From: UBA830 sp038146925
GTDB lineage: Bacteria > Pseudomonadota > Alphaproteobacteria > MPNO01 > UBA830
Reading direction: 5' to 3'
NCBI GenBank assembly: GCA_038146925.1
Contig: JAYQSP010000006.1
Span: 248,001 to 312,000 of the forward strand
DNA length: 64,000 nucleotides
Shown: positions 24,280-33,075 of the stretch, in pieces
Layout: each line of letters opens with the position of its first letter
Numbering within the stretch: the stretch's first letter is position 1
Program-made: the position numbers and the translations under genes
The notes under the pieces: model-generated
Seen by the model: only the letters and a program-made list of their open reading frames with translations
Database searches by the model: none
Told to the model about the DNA's origin: nothing

Positions 24280-25692
24280 ATGGCGGACGACATGAAAAAC
24301 GTCTTCAAGATGATTGAAGACAACAACGTAAAATACGTGGATTTCCGGTTTACCGATCCGCGCGGCAAATGGCAGCACACGGCCCAGTCCGTCGGCACAG
24401 TCGATGAAGACATGCTGACCGACGGCATCATGTTCGACGGCTCGTCGATCGCCGGCTGGAAGGATATCAACGAATCCGACATGACGCTCCTGCCCGACTG
24501 CTCGTCGGCCGTCATGGACCCGTTCGCCGCCCAGGAACAGCTGATCCTGTTTTGCGACGTTCTGGAACCCAGCACGGGCCAGCCCTACAGCCGCGATCCG
24601 CGGTCGACGGCCAAACGGGCACAGAACTACCTCGCTCAGACCGGGATCGGCGACACGGCCGTGTTCGGTCCGGAACTGGAATTCTTCGTGTTCGACGACG
24701 TGCGCTTCGACGTCTCGCAGAACCAGACGTTCTACGCGTTGAACGAAGAAGAAGGCGACTACAATTCCGGCGCCGTTCTGGAAGGCGGCAATATCGGCCA
24801 TCGTCCCGGCACCAAGGGCGGCTACTTCCCCGTTCCGCCTGTCGATTCCATGACGGACCTGCGGGCGGAAATGCTGACCGTGATCGAAGAAATGGGCGTC
24901 ACCACGGAAAAGCACCACCATGAGGTCGCGCCGAGCCAGCACGAGCTCGGTATCAAGTTCAACGACCTGCTGAAGGTCGCCGATTGGGTGCAGATTTACA
25001 AATACTGCGTTCACAACGTCGCGCATTCCTATGGCAAGACGGCGACGTTCATGCCGAAGCCGATCATCGGCGACAATGGCTCGGGCATGCATGTTCACCA
25101 GTCGATCTGGAAGGATGGCAAGCCGACCTTCGCGGGATCAGGTTACGCAGACCTGTCTGAAACGGCGCTGTACTATATCGGCGGCATCATCAAGCACGCC
25201 AAGGCGCTCAACGCGTTCACCAACGCCTCTACCAATAGCTACAAACGCTTGATCCCCGGTTTCGAAGCGCCGGTTCTGCTCGCCTACTCGGCACGCAACC
25301 GGTCGGCGTCCTGCCGTATCCCGTATGCGACGTCGCCGAATGGCAAGCGCGTCGAGGTCCGGTTCCCCGATCCGACGGCGAACCCGTACTTCGCATTTGC
25401 CGCTATGCTGATGGCCGGCATCGACGGGATTCAGAACAAAATCCATCCCGGCGATGCGATGGACAAGAACCTCTACGACCTGCCGCCGGAAGAGCTGCAG
25501 GGCGTACCGACGGTCAGCCACAGTCTTCGCGAAGCGATCGAGTCGCTCGAAGCCGACCACGACTTCCTGACCCAGGGCGACGTCTTCCCCGAAGATCTGA
25601 TCGAAGGGTACATGGAGCTCAAGTGGGAAGAGATCTACAATTTCGAGCACACACCGCATCCGGTGGAATTCTCGATGTACTACAGCGTCTAG
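24280..25692 (+). CDS. glnA: Glutamine synthetase, type I
   Basis: Makes glutamine from glutamate, ammonia and ATP. The length of 470 residues is exactly that of GSI-beta. FDGSSIAGWKDINESDM, GPELEFFVFD, the NGSGMHVHQSIW metal/ATP region, the NRSASCRIP arginine and KNLYDLPPEE with the adenylylation tyrosine are all present. AAAGGA precedes the ATG. Regulation is expected both at the sigma-54 promoter and by P-II-dependent adenylylation. Confidence 0.98.
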   Translation: MADDMKNVFKMIEDNNVKYVDFRFTDPRGKWQHTAQSVGTVDEDMLTDGIMFDGSSIAGWKDINESDMTLLPDCSSAVMDPFAAQEQLILFCDVLEPSTGQPYSRDPRSTAKRAQNYLAQTGIGDTAVFGPELEFFVFDDVRFDVSQNQTFYALNEEEGDYNSGAVLEGGNIGHRPGTKGGYFPVPPVDSMTDLRAEMLTVIEEMGVTTEKHHHEVAPSQHELGIKFNDLLKVADWVQIYKYCVHNVAHSYGKTATFMPKPIIGDNGSGMHVHQSIWKDGKPTFAGSGYADLSETALYYIGGIIKHAKALNAFTNASTNSYKRLIPGFEAPVLLAYSARNRSASCRIPYATSPNGKRVEVRFPDPTANPYFAFAAMLMAGIDGIQNKIHPGDAMDKNLYDLPPEELQGVPTVSHSLREAIESLEADHDFLTQGDVFPEDLIEGYMELKWEEIYNFEHTPHPVEFSMYYSV

Positions 25693-25713
25693 GACGCTTA
25701 CGGGACAACCAGG

Positions 25714-25743
25714 AAAGGGCTGCCTGCGGGCAGCCCTTTTTTT
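25714..25743 (+). terminator. Rho-independent terminator after glnA
   Basis: The stem GGGCTGCC/GGCAGCCC (25717-25724 / 25729-25736) is followed by seven T residues. Confidence 0.9.
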
Positions 25744-26149
25744 ATTTGACGCCTGTGTCGCGATTTTCCGGAGTCGGCAGCGCCATCAGTTTTTCATGTC
25801 CGTAGCCATGCTTTTTGTCGTGCACCCGGATGATCACATCCTTCACCCCGGGCGGGATGGTGACCGGGCGCAATACACGCAGAAACAGCGGCTCTCCGAT
25901 ATGGGGATGCCACAATACGCGGGTCCCGAGAATTTTTACTCCCGGCCCGACAATCTCCCAACGGTCGGCATAGTGATCCCAACTGGTGTCCACATGACCG
26001 ACGGTCACCTGAAACTCGTAACTGTTTTCGTTCAGCAGAATGATCCGGGCGTTGACGACCTTTGGCCGGTCCGCCAGCGCGTCGGTTGTCGCTGTCCAAG
26101 CAAGAACTGCGCAGAACAACGCCAGGACCACCGATTTTTGTGTGCGCAT
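25742..26149 (-). CDS. Small secreted protein of unknown function
   Basis: Protein of 135 residues with a clear signal peptide (MRTQKSVVLALFCAVLA..., cleavage after ALA near residue 26). The mature part is beta-rich with NSYEFQVTVGHVDTSWDHYADRW, and ends in a Lys/His-rich stretch. The pattern suggests a small periplasmic beta-sandwich; I do not recognise the family. It starts five bases after the thioesterase gene stop, so the two are likely co-transcribed. The longer frame to 26323 overlaps the thioesterase gene and is rejected. Confidence 0.75.
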   Translation of the reverse strand: MRTQKSVVLALFCAVLAWTATTDALADRPKVVNARIILLNENSYEFQVTVGHVDTSWDHYADRWEIVGPGVKILGTRVLWHPHIGEPLFLRVLRPVTIPPGVKDVIIRVHDKKHGYGHEKLMALPTPENRDTGVK

Positions 26150-26154
26150 TTGGC

Positions 26155-26559
26155 CTACGCCCCTCTCGGTATCTGTCGCGGTCTGCCCGCGTCGTCGATG
26201 GCGACATATGTGAATTCGCCTTCCGTCACCTTGTCGTAGACAAAGGCATTTCGCCGGCGCGCCCAGACCTCGACATTCGTCGTAATCGACGTGTTGCCCA
26301 GGCGCGTGACTTCCGCGTAGCACGTCACCTCGTCGCCGATGCCGACCGGCACCAGGAACGCAATCTCCTTCACACCGACCGTTGCCAACCGGCCGCGCGC
26401 GGCCACGGACGCCACATTACCGCCCGCAAGATCCATCTGCGACATGATCCAGCCGCCGAAAATATCGCCGTTGCCGTTCGCGTCGGCCGGCATGGCAATG
26501 GCACGGATCGCCGGTTCCATATCCGGCGGCTGATTCGGGGCGCTCTCTCGTTCCGTCAT
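26155..26559 (-). CDS. Acyl-CoA thioesterase, YciA family
   Basis: Hot-dog-fold thioesterase of 134 residues that hydrolyses acyl-CoAs. The marks are ANGNGDIFGGWIMSQMDLA, containing the N-x-x-GDIFGGW catalytic region, VKEIAFLVPVGIGDEV and VYDKVTEGEFTYVAID. The ATG at 26559 is chosen over a GTG nine bases earlier. It is divergent from parE across an AT-rich 110-base region that must hold both promoters. Confidence 0.92.
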   Translation of the reverse strand: MTERESAPNQPPDMEPAIRAIAMPADANGNGDIFGGWIMSQMDLAGGNVASVAARGRLATVGVKEIAFLVPVGIGDEVTCYAEVTRLGNTSITTNVEVWARRRNAFVYDKVTEGEFTYVAIDDAGRPRQIPRGA

Positions 26560-26670
26560 TTTTTCCACAATATATCGTGTTTATAATGACTTATCATACA
26601 TTATGCTGTAGCACTCGGTCCTGCAAAGTTTGTGTTATAGCGGCAGGCCACTGCGTATATATAGGGTTAC

Positions 26671-28683
26671 ATGTCCGATCTTTTCGAAAATTCCGGTTCA
26701 AAGAAAAAGCGCTATTCCGCCAAGGATATCGAGGTGCTGGAAGGTCTGGAGCCTGTCCGCAAGCGCCCCGGCATGTATATCGGCGGGACGGACGAGCGCG
26801 CACTGCATCATCTGGCCGCCGAAATCCTGGACAATTCGATGGACGAGGCCGTTGCCGGGCACGCGAACTGGATTGAATTCGACCTGTCGGCCAGCGGGTT
26901 CGTCACCGTACGCGACAACGGGCGCGGTATCCCCGTTGATCCCCATCCGAAGTTCAAGGATACCTCGGCCCTCGAAGTCGTTCTGACGACCCTGCATTCC
27001 GGCGGAAAGTTCGGTGGCGATGCCTACAAAACCTCTGGCGGTCTGCACGGCGTAGGTCTTTCCGTCGTTAACGCCCTGTCGGCGGAGCTGAATGTCGAAA
27101 TTGCCCGCGACAAGAAGCTCTGGACTCAAACCTACAAACAGGGAAAGCCGAAGGGAAAGCTGAAAAACGCCGGCAAAGCCGTGAACAAGCGCGGGACGTC
27201 GATCAGTTTCCGCCCCGACCCTGAAATCTTCGGAGAGAAAGCGACGTTCCGCCCTGCTACGCTCTACAACATGGCGAAGGCCAAGGCCTATCTGTTCAAG
27301 GGTGTCGAAATTCGCTGGTCCTGCGACCCGCAGTTGATCCGAGGCAAGGACGAGATTCCGGAAAAAGACACGCTGCATTTCCCCAACGGGCTGTCGGATT
27401 ACCTGGAAACGGCGCTGGACGGGCGGGAGACTGTCACGGGTCTGGCTTTCGCGGGGGAAGCCGATCTTAACGGCGGCGGCGGACGCGCCGAATGGGCGCT
27501 CGCCTGGGCGGACCGGGGCGATGGCTCACTTGCTTCCTATTGCAACACGGTAGCGACGCCGGAAGGCGGCACCCACGAAAACGGGCTTAAATCGTCGCTC
27601 GCCCGCGGTCTGAAATCGTTCGGCGAAATGTCGGGCAACAAGCGCGCCAGCATCATCACGGGCGATGACGTGTTCGGCGGGGCCACGGGCATACTATCGG
27701 TCTTCATTCCGGACCCGGAATTCCAGGGCCAGACGAAAGAGAAACTCTCGTCACCAGGCGTCGCCAAGCTGGTCGAAAACTCGGTCAAGGACCATTTCGA
27801 ACATTTTCTGACCGGCAATCCGCAGGATGCGACCGCCCTGCTCGAACATGTGCTGGAGCGGGCAGAAGAACGCCTTCAGCGCCGCAAGGACAGGGAATTC
27901 GCGCGCAAAACGCCGACCAGGAAAGTACGCCTGCCTGGCAAGCTCGCCGATTGCGCGGCCGGTTCGGCGGAAGGCACCGAGATATTCCTGGTCGAGGGGG
28001 ATTCCGCGGGCGGTTCCGCGAAACAGGCACGTGACCGGAAAACTCAGGCGATCCTGCCGTTGCGCGGCAAGATCCTGAACGTGGCGAGCGCGACGGAAGA
28101 CAAAATGCGCGCCAACCAGGAAATCATGGACCTGATCCAGGCGCTGGGCTGCGGTTATGGCGACAATTACGATCCGTCAAAACTGCGTTATGAACGCGTC
28201 GTCATCATGACGGACGCCGACGTCGACGGCGCCCACATCGCATCGCTGCTGATGACGTTCTTCTTCCGCGAGATGCCGCAGATGGTGGCGGACGGAAACC
28301 TGTATCTCGCCATGCCGCCGCTGTACCGGATTTCCCAGGGTGGCGCGGTGGCCTACGCGCGCGACGACGCGCACAAGGACGAACTGCTGGAAACGGTTTT
28401 CACCGGGCGCGGCAAGATCGATATCAGCCGTTTCAAGGGGCTGGGCGAAATGCCGCCGGCTCAGCTGAAAGAAACGACCATGAACCCCGACAGCCGCACC
28501 CTTTTGAAGGTGGTGCTGCCGGAAGGCGAGGAAATTCAGCCGGCGCAGAAGAAAAAGCGCGGGGCCAAGAACAAGGCCGGTTCGACCGCGGATCTGGTCG
28601 AACGCCTGATGGGACGCAAACCAGAACAGCGCCTGAAATTTATCCAGCAGAACGCGGAGAAGGTCGACTACGTCGACGTTTGA
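26671..28683 (+). CDS. parE: DNA topoisomerase IV subunit B
   Basis: ATPase subunit of the type IIA topoisomerase that decatenates chromosomes. Length 670. The GHKL ATPase motifs are EILDNSMDEAVAG, DNGRGIPVDPH and GGLHGVGLSVVNAL. The TOPRIM domain has LVEGDSAGGSAKQARDR and MTDADVDGAHIASLLMTFFF. The basic ending and KGLGEMPPAQLKETTM with the short LMG region fit ParE rather than GyrB (there is no long insert). It stands alone. Confidence 0.96.
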   Translation: MSDLFENSGSKKKRYSAKDIEVLEGLEPVRKRPGMYIGGTDERALHHLAAEILDNSMDEAVAGHANWIEFDLSASGFVTVRDNGRGIPVDPHPKFKDTSALEVVLTTLHSGGKFGGDAYKTSGGLHGVGLSVVNALSAELNVEIARDKKLWTQTYKQGKPKGKLKNAGKAVNKRGTSISFRPDPEIFGEKATFRPATLYNMAKAKAYLFKGVEIRWSCDPQLIRGKDEIPEKDTLHFPNGLSDYLETALDGRETVTGLAFAGEADLNGGGGRAEWALAWADRGDGSLASYCNTVATPEGGTHENGLKSSLARGLKSFGEMSGNKRASIITGDDVFGGATGILSVFIPDPEFQGQTKEKLSSPGVAKLVENSVKDHFEHFLTGNPQDATALLEHVLERAEERLQRRKDREFARKTPTRKVRLPGKLADCAAGSAEGTEIFLVEGDSAGGSAKQARDRKTQAILPLRGKILNVASATEDKMRANQEIMDLIQALGCGYGDNYDPSKLRYERVVIMTDADVDGAHIASLLMTFFFREMPQMVADGNLYLAMPPLYRISQGGAVAYARDDAHKDELLETVFTGRGKIDISRFKGLGEMPPAQLKETTMNPDSRTLLKVVLPEGEEIQPAQKKKRGAKNKAGSTADLVERLMGRKPEQRLKFIQQNAEKVDYVDV

Positions 28684-28810
28684 GTCTCAAGCGGGCTTTA
28701 CGCGCCGGTACCGCACAAACTCTTTCCCAATCCGGGCTGAATTAATTTGTCGGTTAAGATATTGATACCTATATCCGGTATCCTGTCCGCCGTTTTGAAT
28801 GGAGACAACC

Positions 28811-29368
28811 GTGAAAACATCGATTATCGCATTCTTGGCGGTAGCCGGGCTGATCACCGCAGGCTGTTCCCAGGTCAAGGTAATAGACACCGAGTACGGC
28901 CAAAACTACTACGACGGCGCTTTCGAATTTGCCACTATGGACGGGTCCCTAAAGACCGCTGTGGTCGGCTCTCCATTCGCAGCCGAAGCGACAAATGAAT
29001 TTGCCAAATCGGTAACCAGATTATTGAAGAACGCCACGTTCGGACGCGATGTAACGTTCGTACCCGCTCCCCGGAACCTCGAAAAAAACGCGTTCCACAG
29101 CGTAATCGTTTTCAATGGCGTTCAGCCGTTTACCGAGCGGGAGATGTGCGAGAACGATGTACCGATCAAAACCCGGGCCAGTCGCGCTCAAACAAGAATG
29201 CATGCGGTTTTCTGTCATGGAAAATTCCCCATCAGTTACTCGTCCGGGTTCGCACTCAACCTGGCTGGACCGGCCGATCCCGATTTTCAAATTCTTGTGA
29301 GGGCGGTTGCACAGGCAATGATCCCCCGGTACGACGATTTCCATTCGAGCGGTTTCACGCCGTTCTAG
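28811..29368 (+). CDS. Putative lipoprotein of unknown function
   Basis: Exported protein of about 185 residues with a lipoprotein-type signal (SIIAFLAVAGLITAGC, lipidated Cys near residue 18; Thr at -3 is tolerated but less usual). The mature part is beta-rich and has two further cysteines (EREMCEND, HAVFCHGK) that may pair. The GTG at 28811 with GGAG six bases upstream is preferred over the ATG at 28799. No family recognised. Confidence 0.72.
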   Translation: MKTSIIAFLAVAGLITAGCSQVKVIDTEYGQNYYDGAFEFATMDGSLKTAVVGSPFAAEATNEFAKSVTRLLKNATFGRDVTFVPAPRNLEKNAFHSVIVFNGVQPFTEREMCENDVPIKTRASRAQTRMHAVFCHGKFPISYSSGFALNLAGPADPDFQILVRAVAQAMIPRYDDFHSSGFTPF

Positions 29369-29419
29369 TGAATTTCAGGGATAGGCTCACGCGGGTCATG
29401 TCCCAATCAAGGGACCGAG

Positions 29420-29923
29420 ATGATGACGAATTGGGTTTGGGCGAGATATCGTTGGACTGTCCTAAACGTAATCGGTGCTTTCTTAGTGATCTTGGCGCCA
29501 GTTGCGTCAAATGCCGATATCGCAACGCCCTACCCGCGCACCGAAATCATCAAGACAGGTAAATCCTACGGTGATCTCGTCAAAAGCCTCAACGCCGCAA
29601 TTAAATCCAACAAGATGGGACTGGTCACGCGGGCCAGCGCCACGGTCGGGGCCAAAAGTCTCAGCAAGACGATCCCCGGCAATATGGTTGTCGGCGTGTA
29701 CCGGCCCGATTTCGCGATCCGGATGCTGAAGGCCAGCGTAGCCGCCGGGATCGAGGCCCCGATCCGCTTCTATATCACCGAGGACCCGACGAACGGCAAA
29801 GCGACGCTGAGCTACCGCACGCCATCCAGCGTGTTCAGTCCGTATAAAAACGCCGATCTGGACGCCATGGCAAAAGAGCTGGACGTCATTTTCGCCAAGA
29901 TTGCCGCCGACGCGACGAAATAG
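29420..29923 (+). CDS. DUF302-domain exported protein
   Basis: Protein of 167 residues with an N-terminal hydrophobic signal/anchor (VLNVIGAFLVILAPVASNADI) followed by one DUF302 domain. TGKSYGDLVKSLNAAIKSNKMGLV, GVYRPDFAIRMLKAS, PIRFYITEDPTNGKATLSYR and the closing LDVIFAKI helix follow the family order. DUF302 proteins are small dimeric periplasmic or cytoplasmic domains of unknown role. It follows the lipoprotein gene on the same strand by about 50 bases. Confidence 0.82.
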   Translation: MMTNWVWARYRWTVLNVIGAFLVILAPVASNADIATPYPRTEIIKTGKSYGDLVKSLNAAIKSNKMGLVTRASATVGAKSLSKTIPGNMVVGVYRPDFAIRMLKASVAAGIEAPIRFYITEDPTNGKATLSYRTPSSVFSPYKNADLDAMAKELDVIFAKIAADATK

Positions 29924-29926
29924 AAG

Positions 29927-30628
29927 CTAGCGGCTCATCCAGCTCCGCAAGGCGGCGTTAACGTCGTCCGGGCGTTCCATCGTCGAGAGATGGCCGCAGC
30001 CTTCGATCAGGACGAAATCGGCACCCGGCACCAGACCGGCAATCTCCTCGCTCAGCTCCGGCGGAGTCAGAACGTCTTCGCGGCCGCAAACCACCAACGT
30101 CGGGCACGCGATAGCCGCTAATCCGGGCCGGCTGTCAGGCCGGTGCATGATCGCCTGCTGCTGACGCAGAAAAGCGTCTTTCCCGACGCTGTCCGCCATC
30201 TTCGAAATCGCGTCAACCATCGCCTTGTCCGCCAGTCGATCCGGATGAACGAACAATGGCAGCAGTTTGGGGCTTACGGCTTTGAACTCGCCGCGGTCGG
30301 CCAGGCCTATCAGGTCCCTTCGGCGTATGGTTTGTTCTTCCGTGTCGGCCCGCGCGCCGGTATCCAGCAATGCGAGGCGTTCCACCCGCTCCGGTGCGCG
30401 GCGCATCACTTCCATCGCGACATAGCCTCCCATCGACAATCCCGCGAGAGAAAACGTCCCGTCTGTGCAATCGAGCACCCTCTGCGCCATGCCTGCCATG
30501 GTGTCGTCCCGCGTCATGTCGGCGACAGCAATATCGGCGAGATCCGACAGCCCGTCGATCTGTGCAGCCCACAACCGGGCACTGCACAACAAACCGGGAA
30601 CCAGAATCAAAGTAGGCTTTCCGCTCAT
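29927..30628 (-). CDS. Alpha/beta hydrolase
   Basis: Cytoplasmic alpha/beta-hydrolase of 233 residues. The nucleophile elbow is GLSMGG at about residue 87, the oxyanion region LVPGLLC is near the start, the acid is in CGREDVLTPPELS and the His in EGCGHLSTMERP. The start ATG overlaps the stop of the isochorismatase-like gene (ATGA), giving a two-gene unit. Substrate unknown; the MhpC/PcaD-like size does not allow a name. Confidence 0.88.
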   Translation of the reverse strand: MSGKPTLILVPGLLCSARLWAAQIDGLSDLADIAVADMTRDDTMAGMAQRVLDCTDGTFSLAGLSMGGYVAMEVMRRAPERVERLALLDTGARADTEEQTIRRRDLIGLADRGEFKAVSPKLLPLFVHPDRLADKAMVDAISKMADSVGKDAFLRQQQAIMHRPDSRPGLAAIACPTLVVCGREDVLTPPELSEEIAGLVPGADFVLIEGCGHLSTMERPDDVNAALRSWMSR

Positions 30629-31167
30629 TTCAGCAGCCTGCTCAACTCGCGAAACTCCGGGGTGCCCGCTTTCTCCAGCCACTCGAACACGACCATTTCC
30701 GATGTGACGATCTCGGCCCCCGCCTCGCGCAGCCGGGCCATACCCGCCGCGTGGTTCGCCGATTTCCTAGACGACGTTGCGTCGCCCGCCACGAAACAGT
30801 CGAACCCAGCTTCGAGCAACCCAAGCGTGGTCTGAAGTACGCAGACATGCGCTTCGATACCTGCAATCACGATCTGCCTCGGGTTCAGCGTCTTGATCTT
30901 GCCCATGATCGCCGTGTTTTTTGTCGACGAGAAATGAACCTTGCTGAAGAACGCATCTTCGGGTGCCAGTTCGGCCAGCGGTTCGACCGTAGGTCCCAAT
31001 CCTTCCGGATACTGCTCAGTAACCACAATCGGCACGTTCATCACATCGGCGGCCTTCATCATCAAAGTACAGCCGCTCATCACGGCACGCGGCGAATCCA
31101 TGGCCGTCAGCAGGCGCTGCTGGACATCGACAATCATCAGGCATGCGCCATCGGCATTCATCAGCAT
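30625..31167 (-). CDS. Isochorismatase-family cysteine hydrolase (YcaC-like)
   Basis: Hydrolase of 180 residues with the family triad: MIVDVQQRLL (Asp), FSKVHFSS (Lys) and AGIEAHVCVLQTTLGL (Cys). The GIEAHVCV form is that of the YcaC/SID-type branch of unknown substrate. It is translationally coupled to the downstream alpha/beta hydrolase. No strong Shine-Dalgarno is seen at the ATG. Confidence 0.88.
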   Translation of the reverse strand: MLMNADGACLMIVDVQQRLLTAMDSPRAVMSGCTLMMKAADVMNVPIVVTEQYPEGLGPTVEPLAELAPEDAFFSKVHFSSTKNTAIMGKIKTLNPRQIVIAGIEAHVCVLQTTLGLLEAGFDCFVAGDATSSRKSANHAAGMARLREAGAEIVTSEMVVFEWLEKAGTPEFRELSRLLK

Positions 31168-31207
31168 GGCAGGAGATTTCCGTTTGTTTTATTCATTCAA
31201 AAAACAT

Positions 31208-31230
31208 GTTATAAGGTTTTGACTTATAAC
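31208..31230. promoter_or_regulatory. Perfect 8-bp inverted repeat upstream of the DEAD-box gene
   Basis: GTTATAAG-gttttga-CTTATAAC lies in the AT-rich gap between the divergent isochorismatase-like and helicase genes. It contains -10-like TATAA elements on both strands, so it is placed to be an operator controlling both promoters or a short leader hairpin. Confidence 0.5.
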
Positions 31231-31282
31231 GGTTCGCGCCAAAATCACCGAAGATTTTCGCGAACCTCATTTTTTCAGCTAC

Positions 31283-32767
31283 ATGCAAGCAGGTATGAGT
31301 TTTTCAGATCTCGGGCTGAGCCCGGAAGTATTAAAGGCGATCGAAGACGCAGGATACGTCGAACCGACGCCTATTCAGCAGGAAGCTATCCCTTACGTCC
31401 TGATGACCCGCGACGTACTTGGCTGCGCCCAGACTGGCACTGGCAAGACGGCGTCGTTCACATTGCCGATGATCGACATACTGTCGAGCGGCCGGGCCAA
31501 GGCGCGCATGCCGCGATCGCTGATCCTGACGCCGACGCGGGAACTCGCGACCCAGATCGCCGAGAATTTCGAGATATACGGCAAGTACAACAAGCTGACG
31601 ATGGCGCTGCTGATCGGCGGCGTGTCCATGGACGAACAGACCAAAAAACTGGACCGTGGCGTCGATGTATTGATCGCTACGCCCGGCCGCCTGCTCGATC
31701 ATTTCGAACGCGGGCGGATCCTGCTGAACGATATCAAGGTGCTGGTGATCGACGAAGCAGACCGCATGCTCGACATGGGGTTCATTCCCGATGTCGAAAA
31801 AATCGTGTCGCTGCTGCCGAAAATCCGTCAGACTCTGTTCTTCTCGGCCACGATGCCGCCGGAAATCCGGCGGCTGTCCGACGCGTTCCTGATTAACCCC
31901 AAGGAAATTACGGTCGCCCCCCAGTCGCGGCCGGCTGCGGAGACGGTGACGCAAAACCTGACGGTCATCGACCAGCGCGAAAAGCGCGAAGCGCTGCGCC
32001 GCATCATCAAGCAGGAAGAAGTGGAGACAGCCATCATCTTCTGTAACCGCAAGCGGGACGTCGATATCCTCGACAAATCGCTGCGCAGTCACGGATTCAA
32101 CGCAGCAGGTCTTCATGGAGATATGGATCAGGCAAGCCGGACGGAAACGCTGGAACGGTTCAAAGACGGAAAGATCAACTTTCTGGTCGCCAGCGACGTA
32201 GCGGCTCGCGGTCTCGATATCGATGACCTGCCGGTGGTGTTCAATTTCGACGTACCGATGCATTCCGAAGACTATATCCACCGGATCGGGCGTACCGGGC
32301 GCGCCGGCCGCGAAGGCCGGGCTTTCACGCTCGCCACGCCGTCCGACGGCGTCTATGTGGCTTCGATCGAGACCCTGCTGGGCAACGCTATTCCGCGCCT
32401 GGAAATAGACGGTTTGAATTCGGAAAACCTGGAAGAAGGTGACGGTCGGCGCCGAGGCCGATCGCGCCGAGGCGGTGGACGCGGCAAATCCCAGAAATCC
32501 GATGGGGGCAGCAAACCGCCACGCGTAAAACAGGTAACACAGGACACAAAGCCCGAAGAACGGAAATCATCGCGACGGCGGCGCAGTTCGCTGGACGAAA
32601 ACGCGTCGCCGGATGATCGGCCTGCCAAGAAGGCTGAAGAAAAGCCCCGCGGCAAAGGGAGCCGAGGCCGGGGCCGCGGCGACAACGATAAAGAGCAGGA
32701 AAATACAGTTGTCGGACTGGGCGATCACATGCCAGATTTCCTCAAGAAACCGGCGCGTCCCAGCTGA
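31283..32767 (+). CDS. DEAD-box ATP-dependent RNA helicase, RhlE type
   Basis: RNA helicase of 494 residues. The motifs in order are the Q motif PTPIQQEAIP, motif I AQTGTGKTAS, Ia PTRELATQ, II VIDEADRMLDMGF, III FFSATMP, IV IIFCNRKRDVD, V ASDVAARGLDID and VI HRIGRTGRAGREG. The last 120 residues are a disordered Arg/Gly/Lys-rich tail typical of RhlE proteins. Initiation could also be at the ATG at 31295. An AT-rich leader with an inverted repeat precedes it. Confidence 0.95.
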   Translation: MQAGMSFSDLGLSPEVLKAIEDAGYVEPTPIQQEAIPYVLMTRDVLGCAQTGTGKTASFTLPMIDILSSGRAKARMPRSLILTPTRELATQIAENFEIYGKYNKLTMALLIGGVSMDEQTKKLDRGVDVLIATPGRLLDHFERGRILLNDIKVLVIDEADRMLDMGFIPDVEKIVSLLPKIRQTLFFSATMPPEIRRLSDAFLINPKEITVAPQSRPAAETVTQNLTVIDQREKREALRRIIKQEEVETAIIFCNRKRDVDILDKSLRSHGFNAAGLHGDMDQASRTETLERFKDGKINFLVASDVAARGLDIDDLPVVFNFDVPMHSEDYIHRIGRTGRAGREGRAFTLATPSDGVYVASIETLLGNAIPRLEIDGLNSENLEEGDGRRRGRSRRGGGRGKSQKSDGGSKPPRVKQVTQDTKPEERKSSRRRRSSLDENASPDDRPAKKAEEKPRGKGSRGRGRGDNDKEQENTVVGLGDHMPDFLKKPARPS

Positions 32768-32797
32768 CCGTCGGCATGCCTATCAGGGAACGAAACG

Positions 32798-33040
32798 ATG
32801 CAGACAATTTTCGTGATGGTGAAATGCCAGCTCGGCAAGGCGTACGACGTCGCCGCCGCCGCCGTGGATAATGTGGAACACGTCTCCGAGGTCTATTCGA
32901 TTTCCGGCCAGCACGACCTGATGATGAAATGCACGCTGGACGACGACATGGATATTGGCCACTTCGTCACCAGTGAACTTCAGATGCTCGATGGCGTTGC
33001 CGACACGTTCACGCTGATTACGTTTAACGCATTTACCTGA
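32798..33040 (+). CDS. Stand-alone Lrp/AsnC ligand-binding (RAM) domain protein
   Basis: Protein of 80 residues consisting only of the alpha/beta dimerisation and effector-binding domain of Lrp/AsnC regulators. MQTIFVMVKCQLGKAYDVA, VSEVYSISGQHDLMMKC and the closing TLITFNAF strands are seen. There is no helix-turn-helix. Such proteins form oligomers and may sense amino acids or modulate full-length Lrp proteins; the partner is not visible here. Confidence 0.88.
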   Translation: MQTIFVMVKCQLGKAYDVAAAAVDNVEHVSEVYSISGQHDLMMKCTLDDDMDIGHFVTSELQMLDGVADTFTLITFNAFT

Positions 33041-33075
33041 TATTCCACGGCGCGGCATCACGCTGGGCCGTCCCT

